From: Alloyangia pacifica
GTDB lineage: Bacteria; Pseudomonadota; Alphaproteobacteria; Rhodobacterales; Rhodobacteraceae
DNA length: 64,000 bases
Assembly (NCBI RefSeq): GCF_003111685.1
Contig: NZ_CP022189.1
Location: forward strand, 2,629,386 to 2,693,385
Direction of reading: 5' to 3'
Below are positions 9,212 through 17,060 of the stretch, one piece after another. Below the pieces are notes generated by a model that saw only the letters and a list, made by a program, of their open reading frames with translations, was not told the origin of the DNA and searched no databases. Within the stretch, counting starts at the first letter, position 1. Every line of letters begins with the position of its first letter. Position numbers and translations under genes: made by a program.

Positions 9212-10492
9212 TCACCCGAAGATCAGTTTCGGGATCAGAAGGGAAATCTGTGGCAGGTAGGTGATCAGTAGCAGCACAAGGATGTTGACCACAACAAAGG
9301 GCCAGACCCCGGCAATGATCTGCGACACCGGCTTGCCCAGCGTCGAGGAGGCCACGAAGATATCCAGCCCGAAGGGCGGCGTGATCATCCCCAGCGAGAT
9401 GTTCAGCGTGACGATCATGCCGAAGTGCACCGGGTCAATCCCCAGCGACTGCGCGACCGGGAAGAGCGGCGGCACCAGCACCAATAGCGCCGAGTTCGGG
9501 TCGATAAACATGCCCGCGACGAAGAAGCAGAGGTTGGCCACCATCAGGAAGGTAATCCAGCCCGCATCCACCGACTCCAGAAGGCCGATGATCGAGTTCG
9601 GCACCTGCGCCAGCGTCACGAAGAAGGAGATCAGCCCGCCCATCGCCAAGAGCACGAAGATGATCGCGGTGTTGATCGCGCTGCGCTCGGTGATCTTGAA
9701 CAGGTCGTTCCACGTCAGGCTGCGCAGGATGAAGGCCTCGACGACGATCGCATAGACCACGCTGACCGCCGCCGCCTCGGTGGGGGTGATGACGCCGGAA
9801 TAGATGCCGCCAAGGATGATGACCGGCATCCCGAGCGCCCATTTCGCCTGCCAGATGGCCCGCAGACGTTCGGACCACGCCACGCGCGGCTCGCGGGTCA
9901 CCCCGCCCTTGCCGGCCTCGAGCCAGACAAAGAGCGCGAAGGCCAGGCCAAGCACCAGCCCCACCGCGAGCCCGCCGGCAAAGAGCCGCGAGATCGAGGT
10001 GCCGGTCATCCAGCCGTAAACGATGAGCGTGATCGACGGCGGGATCAGCAGCGAGGTTTCGGCGCTGGCCACCAGCAGGCCAAGGCTGAACTTGTCCGAG
10101 TAGCCGGCCCGGCGCATCTCGGGGTAGACCATCCGGCCCATCGCCGCGACCGTCGCCGGGGCCGAGCCCGACACCGCGCCAAAGGCCATCGAGCCGCCGA
10201 CCACCACGTGTCCGATGCCGCCCCGGGTATGGCCGACCAGCGCCTTCACCACGTTGACCAGCTGCGCGGCAATCTGCCCCGCCCCCATGAGGTTTGCTGC
10301 GAAAATGAAGAAGGGGATGGCCAGCAGCGTCGTGTGGTCTATGCCGCCGACGATCTTCTGCACGATCGCCGGGTCCGGCAGCCTGGCGTAGAAGAGCTCC
10401 TTGTAAGCCAGCGCGGGCACGCCCAGCACCAGCAGCATCTCTAAACCGGCAAGCAGCAGCAGCGCGGCGAGGAGGACGATCAGGATCAGCAT
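9212..10492 (-). CDS. dctM: TRAP transporter large permease (DctM family)
   Basis: Twelve-helix membrane subunit of a sodium-driven tripartite transporter for an organic acid-type solute. It is 426 residues with hydrophobic segments throughout. The family blocks GGSMAFGAVSGSAPATVAAMG near 100-120 and the PPSITLIVYG segment are present. It overlaps the small permease gene by 7 bp (10486-10492). It is the last gene of the dctP-Q-M operon. The solute is not determined by sequence. Confidence 0.94.
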   Translation of the reverse strand: MLILIVLLAALLLLAGLEMLLVLGVPALAYKELFYARLPDPAIVQKIVGGIDHTTLLAIPFFIFAANLMGAGQIAAQLVNVVKALVGHTRGGIGHVVVGGSMAFGAVSGSAPATVAAMGRMVYPEMRRAGYSDKFSLGLLVASAETSLLIPPSITLIVYGWMTGTSISRLFAGGLAVGLVLGLAFALFVWLEAGKGGVTREPRVAWSERLRAIWQAKWALGMPVIILGGIYSGVITPTEAAAVSVVYAIVVEAFILRSLTWNDLFKITERSAINTAIIFVLLAMGGLISFFVTLAQVPNSIIGLLESVDAGWITFLMVANLCFFVAGMFIDPNSALLVLVPPLFPVAQSLGIDPVHFGMIVTLNISLGMITPPFGLDIFVASSTLGKPVSQIIAGVWPFVVVNILVLLLITYLPQISLLIPKLIFG

Positions 10493-10989
10493 CGCTCGGC
10501 CTCCGCCTGCGCCGCGAAGCGGTCGATGACGCCGAAGAGGCTCAGCCCGTAGCGCAGCGCCAGCAGCAGGAAGCCGATGACTGGCGCCAGATAGATCAGC
10601 CCCATGGGGATCCCCAGCGTCGGCGAGGTCTGGCCGGATTTGAGCACGAACTCAACCATCTGCACGCCCAGCCACGCCACGTAGAGCGAAAAGAGCAGCC
10701 CCACCGTGTCGATGACCCGCAAGAGCCAGCGCCGCGCGGGTTCGGGCAGCTTGTCGCGCAGGTTGGTGATGCCCACGTGCTTGCCGCGCTCCAGCGCGAG
10801 GCCGAGCGCGAGGAAGACCAGGAAAAGGTTCATCAGCCGCACCGCTTCCTCGATCCAGGCAAAGCGGCTGGCCATCGTGCCGCCGAATTCCCGCACAACC
10901 ACCGAGCCGAAGAACAGCGCCACCATGGTCAGGAACAGCACCACGAGAATCGTGCGCTCGACCCTTCGCAGCAAGTTGAGGAATGTCAT
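10486..10989 (-). CDS. dctQ: TRAP transporter small permease (DctQ family)
   Basis: Four-helix membrane subunit that pairs with the large permease. It is 167 residues from the ATG at 10989. Four hydrophobic segments are visible, with the family motif around WIEEAVRLMNLFLVFLALG and the ERGKHVGI sequence after helix 2. The open frame continues 13 codons upstream, but that part lies within the hairpin region between dctP and dctQ and lacks family similarity, so I start at 10989. Confidence 0.9.
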   Translation of the reverse strand: MTFLNLLRRVERTILVVLFLTMVALFFGSVVVREFGGTMASRFAWIEEAVRLMNLFLVFLALGLALERGKHVGITNLRDKLPEPARRWLLRVIDTVGLLFSLYVAWLGVQMVEFVLKSGQTSPTLGIPMGLIYLAPVIGFLLLALRYGLSLFGVIDRFAAQAEAERC

Positions 10990-11031
10990 GGGCGGTCTCC
11001 GGATCAGCGGTCGGGCGGCGTCTTGCAAAGA

Positions 11032-11053
11032 GGCGCCCGGAGAACCGGGCGCC
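11032..11053 (-). promoter_or_regulatory. Intercistronic hairpin between dctP and dctQ
   Basis: A perfect 9-bp inverted repeat (GGCGCCCGG / CCGGGCGCC) with a 4-base loop, 42 bp after the dctP stop and before the dctQ start. There is no strong T tract. In transporter operons such hairpins protect the 3' end of the binding-protein mRNA or attenuate transcription, giving more binding protein than permease; that role is inferred here. Confidence 0.65.
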
Positions 11054-11095
11054 CTGTAAGGTCTTGGTAAGTCAGGTCGCCCTCGGGGCGCGGAC

Positions 11096-12100
11096 TTATT
11101 TGGCGGTGGCCGTCTCGTAGGCGTCTAGCAGCGCCTTGCCGGTTTCACCGGCCATGGCGACATAGGCTTCCGAGGCCGGGCCCCAGGTCAGCTCGCGCAG
11201 CTCTGCACGCTCTTCGGGCGAGGCGACGCGGACGTTGGTCCCCGAGTCCTTGATCACTTGCAGCGCCTCTTCGACGGCGGCGGCCTTGTGGGCGGTCAGA
11301 TCGGGGATGACCTCGGCGAAGGCGCCCTTGATCACGTCCTGATACTCGGCCGGCAGGCTCTCCCAGAACATCGGGTTGAACAGAACCACGTCTTCCATCG
11401 CGCCGTGATCCGAGATCACTAGGTTCTCCTGCACCTCGTAGAACTTCATGTTCTTGATGGTATCGAGCGGGTTCTCCTCGCCGTCCACGACGCCGGTCTG
11501 CAGCGAGGTGTAGAGCTCGCCGAAGGGCAGCGCGATGGCCGAGGCGCCCAGCGCGTTGAACTGCTCGATGAGGATCGAGCTGTCCATCACCCGGAACTTC
11601 TGGTCGGCAAAGGCGGCGAGGTTGTCGAGCGGCTTGTTCGAGGTGAACTGCTTCTTGCCATTCGGCCAGAGCATCAACGCGACCATGCCCTTGTCCGCGA
11701 AGGTGTCCAGCAACGCCTGGCCGAAGGGGCCCTCGCGCAGCGCCTGCGCCTCGGCGGCGTCCTCGGGGATAAGGTAGGGGATGTCGAGGATCGACACCGC
11801 CGGGTTGAAGCCGCCAAGGAAGGCGGCCGGGGCGACGGTGCCCTCGATGGTGCCGAGCTGCACGCCCTCGTTCATCTGGCGCTGGTTGCCCAGCTGGCCC
11901 TGCGGGAAGATCTGCAGCTCGACCGCGCCTTCGGTGCGCTCTTTGACCAGCTCGGCGACCTTCTCGAGGTGCACGTGGCGGCTCTGCGCCGTGCTTTCAA
12001 GATGGCCGATCTTGGCCACGAACTCCTGCGCCGAAGCGGTGCCAGATGCGAAGGAAAGCGCGAGCGCAAGCGCGGCGCCGGCAATGCGGGTCATGACCAT
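11096..12100 (-). CDS. dctP: TRAP transporter substrate-binding protein (DctP family)
   Basis: Periplasmic solute receptor of the TRAP system. It is 334 residues with a signal peptide ending at about GTASAQ. Family features are the HLESTAQSRHVHLEK opening, GLQIFPQGQLGNQ-like strand and the GVVDGEENPLDTI block with the conserved ligand-binding region. I chose the ATG at 12100 because GGAG lies about 8 bases upstream; an ATG two codons later is also possible. It heads the dctP-Q-M operon, separated from dctQ by a hairpin. The sequence suggests a DctP/DctB-type carboxylate ligand, but the solute is not certain. Confidence 0.92.
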   Translation of the reverse strand: MVMTRIAGAALALALSFASGTASAQEFVAKIGHLESTAQSRHVHLEKVAELVKERTEGAVELQIFPQGQLGNQRQMNEGVQLGTIEGTVAPAAFLGGFNPAVSILDIPYLIPEDAAEAQALREGPFGQALLDTFADKGMVALMLWPNGKKQFTSNKPLDNLAAFADQKFRVMDSSILIEQFNALGASAIALPFGELYTSLQTGVVDGEENPLDTIKNMKFYEVQENLVISDHGAMEDVVLFNPMFWESLPAEYQDVIKGAFAEVIPDLTAHKAAAVEEALQVIKDSGTNVRVASPEERAELRELTWGPASEAYVAMAGETGKALLDAYETATAK

Positions 12101-12288
12101 GCGGGGTACTCCAGAATTTTCAACGCCACTAGCTATCGGCGGCGCGGGGTGCAAGTCAAAGCGAACCGCCTATACGGAAGGCGGTCCCGATGCATCAGCC
12201 TGTTTCTTGAGCGTGCAGCCCCGCCTGCAGGGTCAGAGCAGGGCGCGGTCCTACGATCGCTCCCCCGGCTGCCGCGGAAGCCGGGCAG
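12101..12288. other. Intergenic region upstream of dctP
   Basis: About 190 bp between dctP and the terminator of the DUF6455 operon. It must hold the dctP promoter. I see a 7-bp hairpin (CCCGGCT / AGCCGGG, 12264-12285) but no convincing operator and no small gene or tRNA. Confidence 0.4.
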
Positions 12289-12321
12289 AAAAAAGCGGCC
12301 CGCTCATGTTTAACGGGCCGC
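12289..12321 (-). terminator. Terminator of the DUF6455 operon
   Basis: An 8-bp stem (GCGGCCCG 12295-12302 with CGGGCCGC 12314-12321) followed on the minus strand by six T residues (12289-12294). It lies 39 bp after the last DUF6455 stop. A second imperfect inverted repeat (TGCACT/AGTGCA) sits between it and the gene. Confidence 0.75.
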
Positions 12322-12359
12322 AGTGAGATGCACTCCCCTCTCAAAAAAGTGCACCTATC

Positions 12360-12614
12360 TCATTTCGCGCGCCTGAGCCGGGTCAGCGGCGCCGAGATCC
12401 GGCATCCCGGCGGCGGCACCCTGGCGAGATCGCAATGGGTCGCCAGCCACTTTTCACATTGCTCCACCAGCGCGCAGCCGCAGCATGCGGCCACCATCAC
12501 CTGATATTCCTCGGGCCGAAGCCGCCCCGTGTCGATCTGCTCGGCAAGGTTGAGGCCCATGACCCGCGCCACGCTGCGCGCCATCCAGAAGTGACGTGCC
12601 TGATCGCCCAGCAT
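12360..12614 (-). CDS. DUF6455 family tetra-cysteine protein (third of three)
   Basis: 84 residues, cytoplasmic by sequence. The core has a CxxC-x5-C pattern (CCGCALVEQC) followed by KWL and one more cysteine (PPGC) 20 residues on. The N-terminal LNLAEQIDTGRLRPEEYQ helix matches the other two copies. Four cysteines in this spacing could bind zinc or an Fe-S cluster, but no ligand is known to me. It begins 3 bp after the previous paralogue's stop. It carries two extra cysteines (the first C of CCGC and a THC). DUF6455 proteins are common in Rhodobacterales and functionally uncharacterised. Confidence 0.78.
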   Translation of the reverse strand: MLGDQARHFWMARSVARVMGLNLAEQIDTGRLRPEEYQVMVAACCGCALVEQCEKWLATHCDLARVPPPGCRISAPLTRLRRAK

Positions 12615-12617
12615 GAT

Positions 12618-12941
12618 TCACACCTCGTTCCGGAGTTCATCCCGCAACATCTTGAAAGGACGTCCGTTCACACAGTCTTCGGGCCAGACGCGCGCGCGCT
12701 CCCCTCCAGCCTCTATATCGGCCCGGTGATCGAGCCAGCGGGCGCAGCCCTCGGCCCAAAGGCAGGCCCGGCAGCGCCGCACCATCCCGGCCCAGTCGTC
12801 CTGCGGCAGCACCCCGCGGCGCTGCGCCTCGGCGAGATCGACACCGGTGGCACGGGCCATGCGCTGTACGCGCCAGTAATGGCTGCGCTCGTCGCCCAGC
12901 GGAAAGGGCCTCGGGCCGCGCAGCATGTTGGCCGAGATCAT
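12618..12941 (-). CDS. DUF6455 family tetra-cysteine protein (second of three)
   Basis: 107 residues. It shares the family layout: a helix VDLAEAQRRGVLPQDDW, then CRACLWAEGC (CxxC-x5-C), ARWLDH, and a late cysteine in PEDC. The C-terminus is longer than in the neighbours. Start MISANML at 12941 follows the upstream paralogue by 4 bp, so translation is likely coupled. An internal Met six codons in is an alternative start. The function is unknown. Confidence 0.78.
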   Translation of the reverse strand: MISANMLRGPRPFPLGDERSHYWRVQRMARATGVDLAEAQRRGVLPQDDWAGMVRRCRACLWAEGCARWLDHRADIEAGGERARVWPEDCVNGRPFKMLRDELRNEV

Positions 12942-12945
12942 CGCG

Positions 12946-13203
12946 CTAGCGTCCGGTCAGATCGCGAAAAAGGTCGGCGTTGCGGCAATAGCCCGGAGTG
13001 GCCGCCGTGATGCCATCGCGCGTGGCGAGCCAATGCTCGCAGTCACCGGGCTTGTGGCAGCCGGTGCAGGCCAGCACCGCATCCTCGAGACCGGCAAAGC
13101 TCAACCGTCCGCGCATCATCTGCTCTTCGAGGTCGACGCCGAGCGCTCCGGCCATCTGGTCGACGAGACCGGCATGACGTTTGAAATCCTTCGCTCCAGG
13201 CAT
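12946..13203 (-). CDS. DUF6455 family tetra-cysteine protein (first of three)
   Basis: 85 residues, first gene of a three-paralogue operon. Core features are VDLEEQMMRGRLSFAG, then CTGCHKPGDC (CxxC-x5-C), EHWLAT, and a final cysteine in GYC. A good Shine-Dalgarno GGGAG lies about 8 bases before the ATG at 13203. Upstream are a TAAGCT -10-like hexamer and a perfect FNR-type box, so expression under low oxygen is likely. Conserved Cys spacing across all three copies suggests a metal or Fe-S site or a redox role; this is inference. Confidence 0.8.
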   Translation of the reverse strand: MPGAKDFKRHAGLVDQMAGALGVDLEEQMMRGRLSFAGLEDAVLACTGCHKPGDCEHWLATRDGITAATPGYCRNADLFRDLTGR

Positions 13204-13249
13204 GGCTCTTCTCCCTTGTTGGCGGCCTTTTCGGCCTTGCCTCGGGACA

Positions 13250-13291
13250 AGCTTAGCACGGCAGGGCGGCGGCCCCCTTGATGCACATCAA
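13250..13291 (-). promoter_or_regulatory. FNR/FnrL-type box and class II promoter of the DUF6455 operon
   Basis: TTGATGCACATCAA at 13278-13291 is a perfect match to the FNR consensus TTGAT-N4-ATCAA. Reading the minus strand, a TAAGCT hexamer lies at 13255-13250. With a start site near 13243 the box centre would sit at -41.5, the classic class II activator position. The DUF6455 start codon is at 13203. The box lies 2 bp beyond the M48 stop codon. Confidence 0.72.
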
Positions 13292-13293
13292 CG

Positions 13294-14022
13294 TCAGACG
13301 CCGCCACCGGCCCGATACGCCTCGCTCGTGCGCCGCACGGTTTCGATTCGTTCGCTGTTCGGCGGGTGGGTCCCGAGGAAACGGTTCCCCGGATCCGGCA
13401 AACGCTCGAAGAACCGCGCGCCGCGAATCGGATCAAAGCCGCTGCGCAGCGAGATCACCGTGCCCAGTTCGTCCGCCTCCAGCTCGTAGTTCTTGGTAAA
13501 GGTTCGCGCCCCGACCGAGGCGCCGAATTCCTCGGCCGAACGCACCGAAGCCTCATCCGCGCCGGTCATCGCGGCGATGCCCGAGAAGATGATCGCGCCG
13601 ATGGCGGCATCCTCCTGCACCCGGTCGAGGTGGCCCAGGATGTGATGCGAGGCCTCGTGGCCCATGACGAAGGCCAGTTCGTCGGCGTTCTGCGCCTCAC
13701 GGATCAGCGCGAGGTTGAAGGCCAGAACCGGCCGCCCCTGGCTGTCGCGGGTCTGGAAGGCGTTCGGCGTCTCGTCGGGGCGGTCGTCGACGACGATCAG
13801 GAAATCGCAGTTCGCGCCGCCGCGGGTGAAGTTTCGGCACTGGCTCTCGGCCACCGGCTCGACACGGTGGACAACCTCGGTGAACTGCCGTGCGGCGCGG
13901 GATTCGCCCCCTCCAGAGAAGGGATCGTTGCGACCCGAGGGCACCGAGGAAACAGGCGCCACGGCACAGGCCGAAACAAGGGCCGAGACGAGGACGAGGA
14001 AAACGGGCAGAAGTCGGCGCAT
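13294..14022 (-). CDS. M48 family metalloprotease, lipoprotein
   Basis: Zinc metallopeptidase anchored in the envelope. It is 242 residues from the ATG at 14022. A lipoprotein signal with LVSAC lipobox places the lipidated Cys at 19. The zinc motif HEASH is at 122-126 in the longer GHEASHHILGH block, and the third ligand lies in NYELEADELG near 178-187. The protein is short and lacks the TPR region of BepA. An upstream ATG at 14049 is possible but has no ribosome binding site. Possible roles are outer membrane protein quality control; the target is unknown. Confidence 0.86.
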   Translation of the reverse strand: MRRLLPVFLVLVSALVSACAVAPVSSVPSGRNDPFSGGGESRAARQFTEVVHRVEPVAESQCRNFTRGGANCDFLIVVDDRPDETPNAFQTRDSQGRPVLAFNLALIREAQNADELAFVMGHEASHHILGHLDRVQEDAAIGAIIFSGIAAMTGADEASVRSAEEFGASVGARTFTKNYELEADELGTVISLRSGFDPIRGARFFERLPDPGNRFLGTHPPNSERIETVRRTSEAYRAGGGV

Positions 14023-14201
14023 GCGGAAGGTCGCTCCGGTTCGGATCATGGATCGAAGGATAGGCGGCGGCGCGCCCCGGCGCCAGTGCAGCGCGCACAG
14101 AGTGGCATCTTTGTGCTTTTTGCGTGGGCCCCGCGCCGCCGCTAGGGACTGGTACATTTTGTGGATTGCACGCCGCGTGAAGGCGGGTCTAGGCTGCTAT
14201 C

Positions 14202-14447
14202 ATGTTCAGCATCGAGCACGAATTTGACGCCACCGTGGTGACCCTCGTCGACGAGGGCGAGCCGCATTTGCAGGAAGACGTGATCGTCTCGAGCTTCGAG
14301 GAATGCGTCACGGTCGAGCAATATGATCCGCGCACCGACAGGGTGAACAAGATCACGCTCTCGATGACCCAGATGCGCGATCTCGCCGCCGCGATCAGCC
14401 TGCCCGAGGGCGTCTATACCAGACAGGGAGCCGACGAGGAGGAGTGA
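14202..14447 (+). CDS. Conserved hypothetical protein, acidic
   Basis: 81 residues, acidic, with no signal or membrane segment. It has a central segment VIVSSFEECVTVEQYDPR and an acidic tail. I do not recognise the family beyond its looking like a small conserved Rhodobacterales protein. It is convergent with the DUF167 gene with no bases between them: the two stop codons together form TGATCA. Confidence 0.6.
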   Translation: MFSIEHEFDATVVTLVDEGEPHLQEDVIVSSFEECVTVEQYDPRTDRVNKITLSMTQMRDLAAAISLPEGVYTRQGADEEE

Positions 14448-14705
14448 TCACCCCTCCACCCGGAAAGCCTTGTCCCGCGACGTTGCTCCGCGGATCAGCG
14501 TGAGCCGCGACTTTGGCACCCCCAGCGCCTTTGACAGCAGCTTGATCACCGCCTCGTTGGCCTTGCCGTTTTCCGGAACAGTGGTGACGTAGACCCGGAT
14601 CTGCCCCTCTTCCTCGCGGATCTCGTTGCGCGACGCCTTGGGCGTGACGCGCAGCTCCAGCACCGTACCCGGCGCAGCGAGATGGGAAAGGTCGGACTTG
14701 GCCAT
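14448..14705 (-). CDS. DUF167 (YggU) family protein
   Basis: 85 residues. The DUF167 fold is evident from VTPKASRNEI, VYVTTVPENGKANEAVIKLLSKALGVPKSRL and the LIRGATSRDKAFRV end. The start is ATG 14705, giving MAKSDLSHLA; the open frame continues upstream without family similarity. The family is widespread and its function is not established. Confidence 0.88.
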   Translation of the reverse strand: MAKSDLSHLAAPGTVLELRVTPKASRNEIREEEGQIRVYVTTVPENGKANEAVIKLLSKALGVPKSRLTLIRGATSRDKAFRVEG

Positions 14706-14878
14706 GGCGGGGCTCCTCGTGCGGCTGCCCGTGCTCATATCAGCCCGTCGCAAACCAGACACCCCCAACTCGGCGCCGACTGCCTTCGGCCTGTCTCAAG
14801 GCACACCCCGGCACCGCAACCGGTTGAATCCGCGCCGTCAAAGCCTGACATAGGGGGCAACTGAATGAGGAGACGGCG

Positions 14879-15457
14879 ATGCCCACCCCCAATCCGCAGG
14901 CGATGGACTTCCTGCTCAGCCGGCGCTCGCGCCCGGCCAAGACGCTGACCGGCCCGGCACCCGACCGCGCGGCGCTGATGCCGTTGCTTACCGCCGCTGC
15001 GCGCACGCCGGATCACGGCAAGCTCGAGCCCTGGCGCTTCATCGTGCTGGAGCGCGGCGCGCTCGACCGCATGGCGGAGGCCGTCGCCGCCCGCGCTTCC
15101 GCATTGGGCATCGACGAAGACCAGGGCGCCAAGGCCCGCGCCGCCTTTGCCGATAGCCCGCTCTGCGTCGCGGTGATCGAGGTGCAAAAGGAAAGCCCCA
15201 AGATTCCGCCGCTGGAGCAGACCTATTCCGCGGGCGCCGCCTGCCTTGCCCTGCTCAACGCCGCGCTGGCCTCGGGCTGGGGCGCGAACTGGCTGACCGG
15301 CTGGGCCTCGCATGACCGCACTTTCGTCGCCGAGACGCTTGGGCTGGCCGAGAACGAGCGCGTCGCGGGCTTCATACACATCGGCACCGAAACTTCGGCC
15401 CCGCCGGAGCGCCCGCGCCCCGACCTCGAGGCGATCACCACCTGGATGGACGCATGA
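14879..15457 (+). CDS. Nitroreductase family protein (YdjA-like)
   Basis: FMN-dependent NAD(P)H oxidoreductase fold of 192 residues. The N-terminal FLLSRRSRP and RTPDHGKLEPWRFIVL blocks bind FMN in this family. The GASGWGANWLTG-like region (ALASGWGANWLTGW) and the C-terminal GFIHIGTE strand also fit. It overlaps by 4 bp with the following membrane protein gene, so the two are co-translated. The physiological substrate is unknown. Confidence 0.88.
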   Translation: MPTPNPQAMDFLLSRRSRPAKTLTGPAPDRAALMPLLTAAARTPDHGKLEPWRFIVLERGALDRMAEAVAARASALGIDEDQGAKARAAFADSPLCVAVIEVQKESPKIPPLEQTYSAGAACLALLNAALASGWGANWLTGWASHDRTFVAETLGLAENERVAGFIHIGTETSAPPERPRPDLEAITTWMDA

Positions 15458-16155
15458 TCCCGGCGTCCTTTCTTGCCGCGATCGGCCAGATCGGCGATCC
15501 GCGCTTCCGCTCGGTTCTGCTCAAGGGGCTCGGCCTGACGGTCGGGCTCTTCGTGCTGATCTACTTCGTCTTCGTCACCGTCGTTGGCTGGCTGGTCGGC
15601 GACACTGTCTCGCTGCCCTGGATCGGCGAGGTGACCTGGGTCGACACCGCGATCAGCTGGGGTGCGGTGCCGCTGATGATGCTGCTCTCGGTGGTGCTGA
15701 TGGTGCCCGTTGCCTCGGCGATCACCTCGTTCTTCCTCGACGACGTGGCGCAGGCGGTCGAGGACCGACATTATCCCGCGCTCGGCCCGGCGACCGAGGT
15801 GAGCTGGGGCGAGGCGCTGCGCGACACGCTGAGCTTCCTTGGCGTGCTGATCGGGGCCAACCTCGTGGCGCTGGTGCTCTACATCTTCTTCGCCCCGCTC
15901 GCGCCCTTCATCTTCTGGGGGCTGAACGGCTTCTTGCTGGGGCGGGAGTATTTCACCCTCGCGGCGATGCGCCGGGTCGGGCGGGAACAGGCCGCCGTGC
16001 TGCGCCGCCGCCACCTCGTGACGATCTGGATCGCCGGCGTGCTCATGGCGCTGCCGCTCTCGGTGCCGCTGGTGAACCTGCTGATCCCGATCCTCGGGGC
16101 GGCGACCTTCACCCACCTCTACCACCGGCTGCAGGGCGAACGCCCCGCGAGCTAG
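15454..16155 (+). CDS. EI24 domain-containing membrane protein (CysZ-like fold)
   Basis: 233 residues with about four to five hydrophobic segments (28-50, 70-95, 130-165, 195-215). The EI24/CysZ domain is supported by FFLDDVAQAVEDRHYP and the PFIFWGLNGFLLGREYF block. CysZ moves sulfate in enterobacteria, but alphaproteobacterial EI24 proteins have no proven substrate. It is translationally coupled to the nitroreductase gene. Confidence 0.82.
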   Translation: MIPASFLAAIGQIGDPRFRSVLLKGLGLTVGLFVLIYFVFVTVVGWLVGDTVSLPWIGEVTWVDTAISWGAVPLMMLLSVVLMVPVASAITSFFLDDVAQAVEDRHYPALGPATEVSWGEALRDTLSFLGVLIGANLVALVLYIFFAPLAPFIFWGLNGFLLGREYFTLAAMRRVGREQAAVLRRRHLVTIWIAGVLMALPLSVPLVNLLIPILGAATFTHLYHRLQGERPAS

Positions 16156-16187
16156 GCAATCAGGCTAGAAAGCCGGGGCTGGCGGGG

Positions 16188-16481
16188 TCACTCGCCAGCC
16201 GTCAAGGGCGGGCCCATCCGGTTGAACATCCAGCCGTCGATGTCCCGGACCGAGATCAGCCCGCTGAAGATGATCCCCGCGAAGATTCCCCACAGGACAA
16301 CCGAAATGCCGGTGGTGATCCAAGCCTTGCGCTTGAGGTTGTGCACCTCGGGGCTGCCAGCGTGGGTGCCGGGCACGATCTCGCCGAGGTCCCCCTGCGT
16401 CTTCAGCCGCACGGGAATCACGCAAAGGAAGGTCATGAACCAGATGACCGCGAAGAGCACGATGCCGGAAGTGATTGCCAT
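16188..16481 (-). CDS. DUF1467 family membrane protein
   Basis: 97 residues with two transmembrane segments (about 4-22 and 53-75). The pairing WFMTFLCVIPVRLKTQ and the cytoplasmic GTHAGSPEVHNLKRK loop are the DUF1467 signature. It follows the epimerase gene by 9 bp, an arrangement frequent in Rhodobacterales. The function is unknown. Confidence 0.85.
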   Translation of the reverse strand: MAITSGIVLFAVIWFMTFLCVIPVRLKTQGDLGEIVPGTHAGSPEVHNLKRKAWITTGISVVLWGIFAGIIFSGLISVRDIDGWMFNRMGPPLTAGE

Positions 16482-16490
16482 GATGTGTCC

Positions 16491-16895
16491 TCAGACCTGT
16501 TCCAGCTCGACGAGCGTGCCTTGGAAATCCTTGGGGTGCAGGAAAAGCACCGGCTTGCCATGCGCGCCGATCTTCGGCTCGCCATTGCCCAGCACCCGCG
16601 CCCCCTGTGCCTTGAGATGGTCGCGCGCGGCGAGGATGTCCTCGACCTCGTAGCAGACGTGGTGAATGCCGCCCGAAGGGTTCTTGTCGAGAAAGCCCTG
16701 GATCGGCGACTCGTCTCCGAGCGGGTGGAGCAGCTCGATCTTGGTGTTGGGCAGCTCGATGAACACCACCGTCACGCCATGGTCCGGCTCGTCCTGCGGC
16801 GCGCCGACTGCCGCACCCAGCGTGTCACGGTACATCGCCGAGGCCGCCTCCAGATCGGGCACGGCAATGGCGACATGGTTGAGACGACCGATCAT
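16491..16895 (-). CDS. mce: Methylmalonyl-CoA epimerase
   Basis: Interconverts (R)- and (S)-methylmalonyl-CoA in propionate and ethylmalonyl-CoA metabolism. It is 134 residues, a single VOC-fold protein. Metal ligands are in RLNHVAIAV (His6), IELLHP and GIHHVCYEV, with the final Glu in GTLVELEQV. Length and motifs match the family closely. It is likely co-transcribed with the DUF1467 gene. Confidence 0.93.
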   Translation of the reverse strand: MIGRLNHVAIAVPDLEAASAMYRDTLGAAVGAPQDEPDHGVTVVFIELPNTKIELLHPLGDESPIQGFLDKNPSGGIHHVCYEVEDILAARDHLKAQGARVLGNGEPKIGAHGKPVLFLHPKDFQGTLVELEQV

Positions 16896-17060
16896 GACAC
16901 TCTCCCTCGAATCCTCGCGTCGCCCGGTTATCGCGCGTGCGGCCCCTGCCCCGCAAGCCGGGTGCGTCCATTAACCGCCCATTAGCCAAGGCGGGGCACG
17001 ATGGACTGGCGCGGGCGTCCCTTCTCGGCCCCGCCCGACCGCTCTATCGAGGAAGGCCAG

